Shown piece by piece: positions 33,301-34,926 of a stretch of DNA of 34,926 nucleotides. A model generated the notes under the pieces. It was not told where the DNA came from and made no database searches. It saw only the letters and a list, made by a program, of their open reading frames with translations. The DNA is from Stieleria sedimenti. Lineage in GTDB: Bacteria; Planctomycetota; Planctomycetia; Pirellulales; Pirellulaceae. The stretch covers positions 32,770 through 67,695 of the forward strand of contig NZ_JANZKV010000099.1 of the NCBI RefSeq assembly GCF_025060895.1. Direction: 5' to 3'. The first letter of the stretch is position 1; every line of letters begins with the position of its first letter. The translations under genes and the position numbers were made by a program.

Positions 33301-34492
33301 CGACGTTGGTCGCAAAGATCAACCGTTGTTTCTGGCCGCTGGGATGAAAGATCCGCTGTTGATCTTTTTGCGGCAACCGCGCGTACAACGGCAAGATCTC
33401 GACACGTCCCTCCAGTCCCAGACGTTTGTAGTGACCGGCCACGCGATGCGACACCAAACGGATGTCACGTTCGGTGGGCAGAAAGATCAGCGTGTCACCG
33501 CCGCCGCTGTGACCGCGCGACAGATCTTTGATCCCAGCGATCACATGGTGCGCCAGGTCATACGAACGGTTCTCGTCGGCGACGTCTTCCCAAGGAAGAT
33601 ACCGCATCTCGACGGGATAACCGCGGCCTTCGATGGTCAAAATCGGTGCCGGCCCTTGTTCGTCACCAAAATGTTCGGCGAACCGTTCGGCGTCGATCGT
33701 TGCCGAGGTGATGATGATTTTCAGATCCGCGCGTTTTTGTTGCAGCCCCCGCAGGTACGCGAGCAAGAAATCGATGTTCAGCGAGCGTTCGTGAGCTTCG
33801 TCGATGATGATCGTGTCGTATTGATCCAGGAATCGATCCGAACCGGTTTCCGCCAGCAGAATGCCGTCGGTCATCAGTTTGATCATCGTTTCGGGACCGG
33901 TCTGGTCGCCGAAGCGAACTTGGTAACCGACCTGCTGTCCGAGTGGACATTGCATCTCCTCGCACAACCGCGTGGCGATGCTGCGGGCGGCCAGCCGTCG
34001 CGGTTGGGTGTGACCGATCATCGCGGCGCGACCGCGACCGGCTTCCAAACAGAACTTGGGCAATTGGGTGCTTTTGCCGCTGCCGGTTTCGCCACACACC
34101 ACGATCACTTGACGCGAATGAATCAGTTCGATGATCTGATCCTTGTAGCCGGTGATCGGCAATTCGGCCGGGTAGTCCAGCCGCGGTGTGTACGATTCGC
34201 GTTGTCGGCGTCGGGCGATCGATTTGGCCAAACGCGATTCAAATTCTTCGTTGGAAAGACGCTTTTGTTGGCGGCGGAGCCGAAACTGGTCGGCCCGCAT
34301 CGCGTACTCGATCACCAGTTGGTCGTGGGGAATGTCGGCGGCGTCGAGCTGGGTCGGGGATTCAGACGCGGGGGCTTTCGCGGACGCTTCCGGTCGGGCA
34401 ACGTCGCCCTCGTCACCACCCGACGATGCCGAGGTCGCCTCGTCGGGCTCGGGCTGAGGCTCCAATCGAGGGCTGGAAGGTTTGAAATTCAT
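30317..34492 (-). CDS. hrpA: ATP-dependent DEAH-box RNA helicase HrpA
   Basis: This 1391-residue protein is a full-length HrpA-type helicase that unwinds RNA using ATP, in E. coli linked to mRNA processing and stalled-ribosome rescue. An acidic low-complexity N-terminus (about 1-50) precedes the helicase core: Walker A GETGSGKST (134-142), DEAH (231-234, IIIDEAHERSLN), SAT (263-265), and the motif VI region DQRAGRCGRVGPG at about 455. The HA2/winged-helix region and the long DUF3418-type C-terminal domain (about 790-1385) follow. ATG 34492 is chosen because it starts the acidic leader typical of these proteins; an in-frame upstream codon at 34606 would add 38 unconserved residues. No Shine-Dalgarno sequence is visible. 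It is a single gene. Confidence 0.95.
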   Translation of the reverse strand: MNFKPSSPRLEPQPEPDEATSASSGGDEGDVARPEASAKAPASESPTQLDAADIPHDQLVIEYAMRADQFRLRRQQKRLSNEEFESRLAKSIARRRQRESYTPRLDYPAELPITGYKDQIIELIHSRQVIVVCGETGSGKSTQLPKFCLEAGRGRAAMIGHTQPRRLAARSIATRLCEEMQCPLGQQVGYQVRFGDQTGPETMIKLMTDGILLAETGSDRFLDQYDTIIIDEAHERSLNIDFLLAYLRGLQQKRADLKIIITSATIDAERFAEHFGDEQGPAPILTIEGRGYPVEMRYLPWEDVADENRSYDLAHHVIAGIKDLSRGHSGGGDTLIFLPTERDIRLVSHRVAGHYKRLGLEGRVEILPLYARLPQKDQQRIFHPSGQKQRLIFATNVAESSLTVPGIRSVIDTGTARISRYSPRSKLQRLPIEPVSRASADQRAGRCGRVGPGVCVRLYSPMDFESRDAFTTPEIRRTNLASVVLQSKMLGFGSLDSLPLLDVPRPESIREGVQTLLELGAIDEQQELTVIGKSLGRMPVDPRIGRIILAADELGVLPEILPIAAAMEIPDPRQRPQDQQQAADQAHAEFRDAESDFLSFLRLWRYYEQARADCSRAKLTRQLRRRFLSPTRMREWADTYRQLREIASDLNRSRVAATSSPRRRIGAIEFADDQTKHTIDKERYAAVHQALLSGFLSGVAMAGEKNVYLGPRNLKLFLWPGSGVFDSKPKWIVAAELVETSKQYARTVAKIQPQWVEAVAAHLLKSSYSDPHWSQKSGGAFCYQRQSLFGLPIVVRRRVPLPPVDPATARDLLIQHGLVEQQLQTNARFVRHNRSLRESFEVLAAKTRRRDMVVDDFVVAQFYQQRLPAEVCDKGRLEKLAKTMPVPDWARRLTDSSALSAWLHDRPDVPDDETTLFMMPSDLIDITTDEISGDAFPDQLTVGKTELPLQYRYEPGAEDDGVSLRIHQAAVSQISDDRLGWLVPGLLPGKIIAMIKSLPKRIRRNLVPAADVAQQLYEELLPQYGQVPFMPALCSAMSRHAEMTISESDFQDEKLDDHLRFLISVVDDEGKLIAQGRSVDPLARQFGGSGGEASNDAGGPVDADLPSEPMRSFDLDHLPVDVTRQRGGVRVAQYPALVDQGDHVTIGLFPDQATADSIMRQGLTRLYAISERAELRRQVRWLPELNETKIRLAGAVPAAQFEPSLIDLLARIAFVENQDLVRSREAFEARRIDRVERISVAVQEVAKWLTPFGQSYLNMRSEIESLSNSRFSAAGKDVQQQLRWLVHPDFFSVTPWRWLQHYPRYLSAITYRLDKLRSGAGSRDQSGAETIGELWQQWIARFADSEQHPKARSADEFRWMIEELRVSLFAQPLGTSIKISAKRCEKWLAKQ

Positions 34493-34926
34493 GGAGCAGG
34501 GGAACAGAAAACGCGGCGAAGAAGTCAGGTGGAAGACCACACGGTACGAAATTATCGCCGGCCTGACAGTGGGCGGGGCAGGCAAACGAACAAGCCCCAG
34601 CGACACTGGCAGGACACCCGCCGGTTCGCGCAGACGCCGGTTCCGGGTTGGACGTCATCCTCGCTGCGATCGACCCTCCCTGCGGGACGTCGCTTCTTTT
34701 ACTGCAGGATTTGGCAACCGATTTAGATTCTCTCCCTCTGGGGGTTCTTCGCGGATTTTAATGGCTAATCACTCAGGACCGAGGTTTTTTGAGGCATTGC
34801 TGCGATGTCCGAATGGGTGTTGGACGACAACCGCTCGGTTCAAACGCCCCTCCGGCGACGCGGGCCGGTGGAGGGCACCAAGCACCTTCGCCGCATCGCA
34901 GACCAGGGTGATTCCTAGGCGGGTTG
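34493..34926. other. Upstream region of hrpA to window end
   Basis: About 430 bases at the right edge contain no supported gene. A possible stem (CCCTCCGGC at 34849-34857 with GCCGGTGGAGGG, one bulge) is the only structure noticed. The hrpA promoter should lie in its left part. Confidence 0.4.

Noticed and set aside
33167-34726. Long plus-strand frame opposite the hrpA helicase core
   Set aside because: It mirrors the helicase motifs of hrpA and shows no domain of its own.

Overview
The window looks like chromosomal DNA of a planctomycete, most likely a Rhodopirellula-type member of the Pirellulaceae. The evidence is family content: a very large PVC-type heme-binding c-type cytochrome with a DUF1080 domain, three secreted sulfatases, an FG-GAP/beta-propeller protein, a secreted PQQ-type propeller next to an ECF sigma factor, few Shine-Dalgarno sites, moderately high GC, and many palindromic repeats between genes. 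No phage, plasmid, insertion sequence with transposase, rRNA, tRNA or CRISPR array was recognised.

Layout. 253-864: secreted cyclophilin of eukaryotic (plant-like) type. 1122-4868 (-): multidomain PVC cytochrome. 5281-7348 (+): ECF sigma factor, then a secreted PQQ-like beta-propeller protein. 7677-9533 (+): exported sulfatase with a C-terminal accessory domain. 9582-18980 (-): a six-gene cluster read from right to left: FCD-type GntR regulator, DapA/NanA-family aldolase, iduronate-2-sulfatase-like sulfatase, sodium:solute symporter, second sulfatase, and an FG-GAP protein with a sialidase-fold C-terminus. Regulator/aldolase, sulfatase/symporter and symporter/sulfatase genes overlap by 4-16 bases, so at least these parts form a transcription unit. 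I read it as a catabolic operon for a sulfated glycan whose sugar or sugar acid ends in a retro-aldol step. 19573-20346 (-): class I glutamine amidotransferase-like protein whose nucleophile cysteine is replaced by glycine. 21371-22483 (+): OleA-like thiolase. 22711-23319: ribosomal protein S4 with its own terminator. 23499-26354: lpdA-type dihydrolipoyl dehydrogenase and miaB, 3 bases apart. 26761-29378: two M16 peptidase-family genes, the first lacking the zinc site and the second having it. 29623-29832 (-): small hypothetical protein. 30317-34492 (-): HrpA-type RNA helicase.

Intergenic DNA is unusually structured. A composite palindromic element with inverted ends of the type TTTAGCGGCAGGGCGCGAGC and an inner GTGAGCCG...CGGCTCAC palindrome occurs at 19071-19465 (inner part tandemly triplicated with a 98-base period), 26382-26581 and 29402-29552. 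A shorter relative lies at 20964-21042. Other repeat families occur at 1033-1085, 7495-7523, 12585-12751 and 17261-17310. The 1-kb gap at 20347-21370 also holds paired GTGCTAGCAC palindromes and a possible small structured RNA ending in a terminator-like hairpin.

The best candidates for something undescribed are the sulfated-glycan operon with its non-canonical sialidase-fold protein, the cysteine-less amidotransferase homologue, the stand-alone oleA-like gene, and the composite repeat family.
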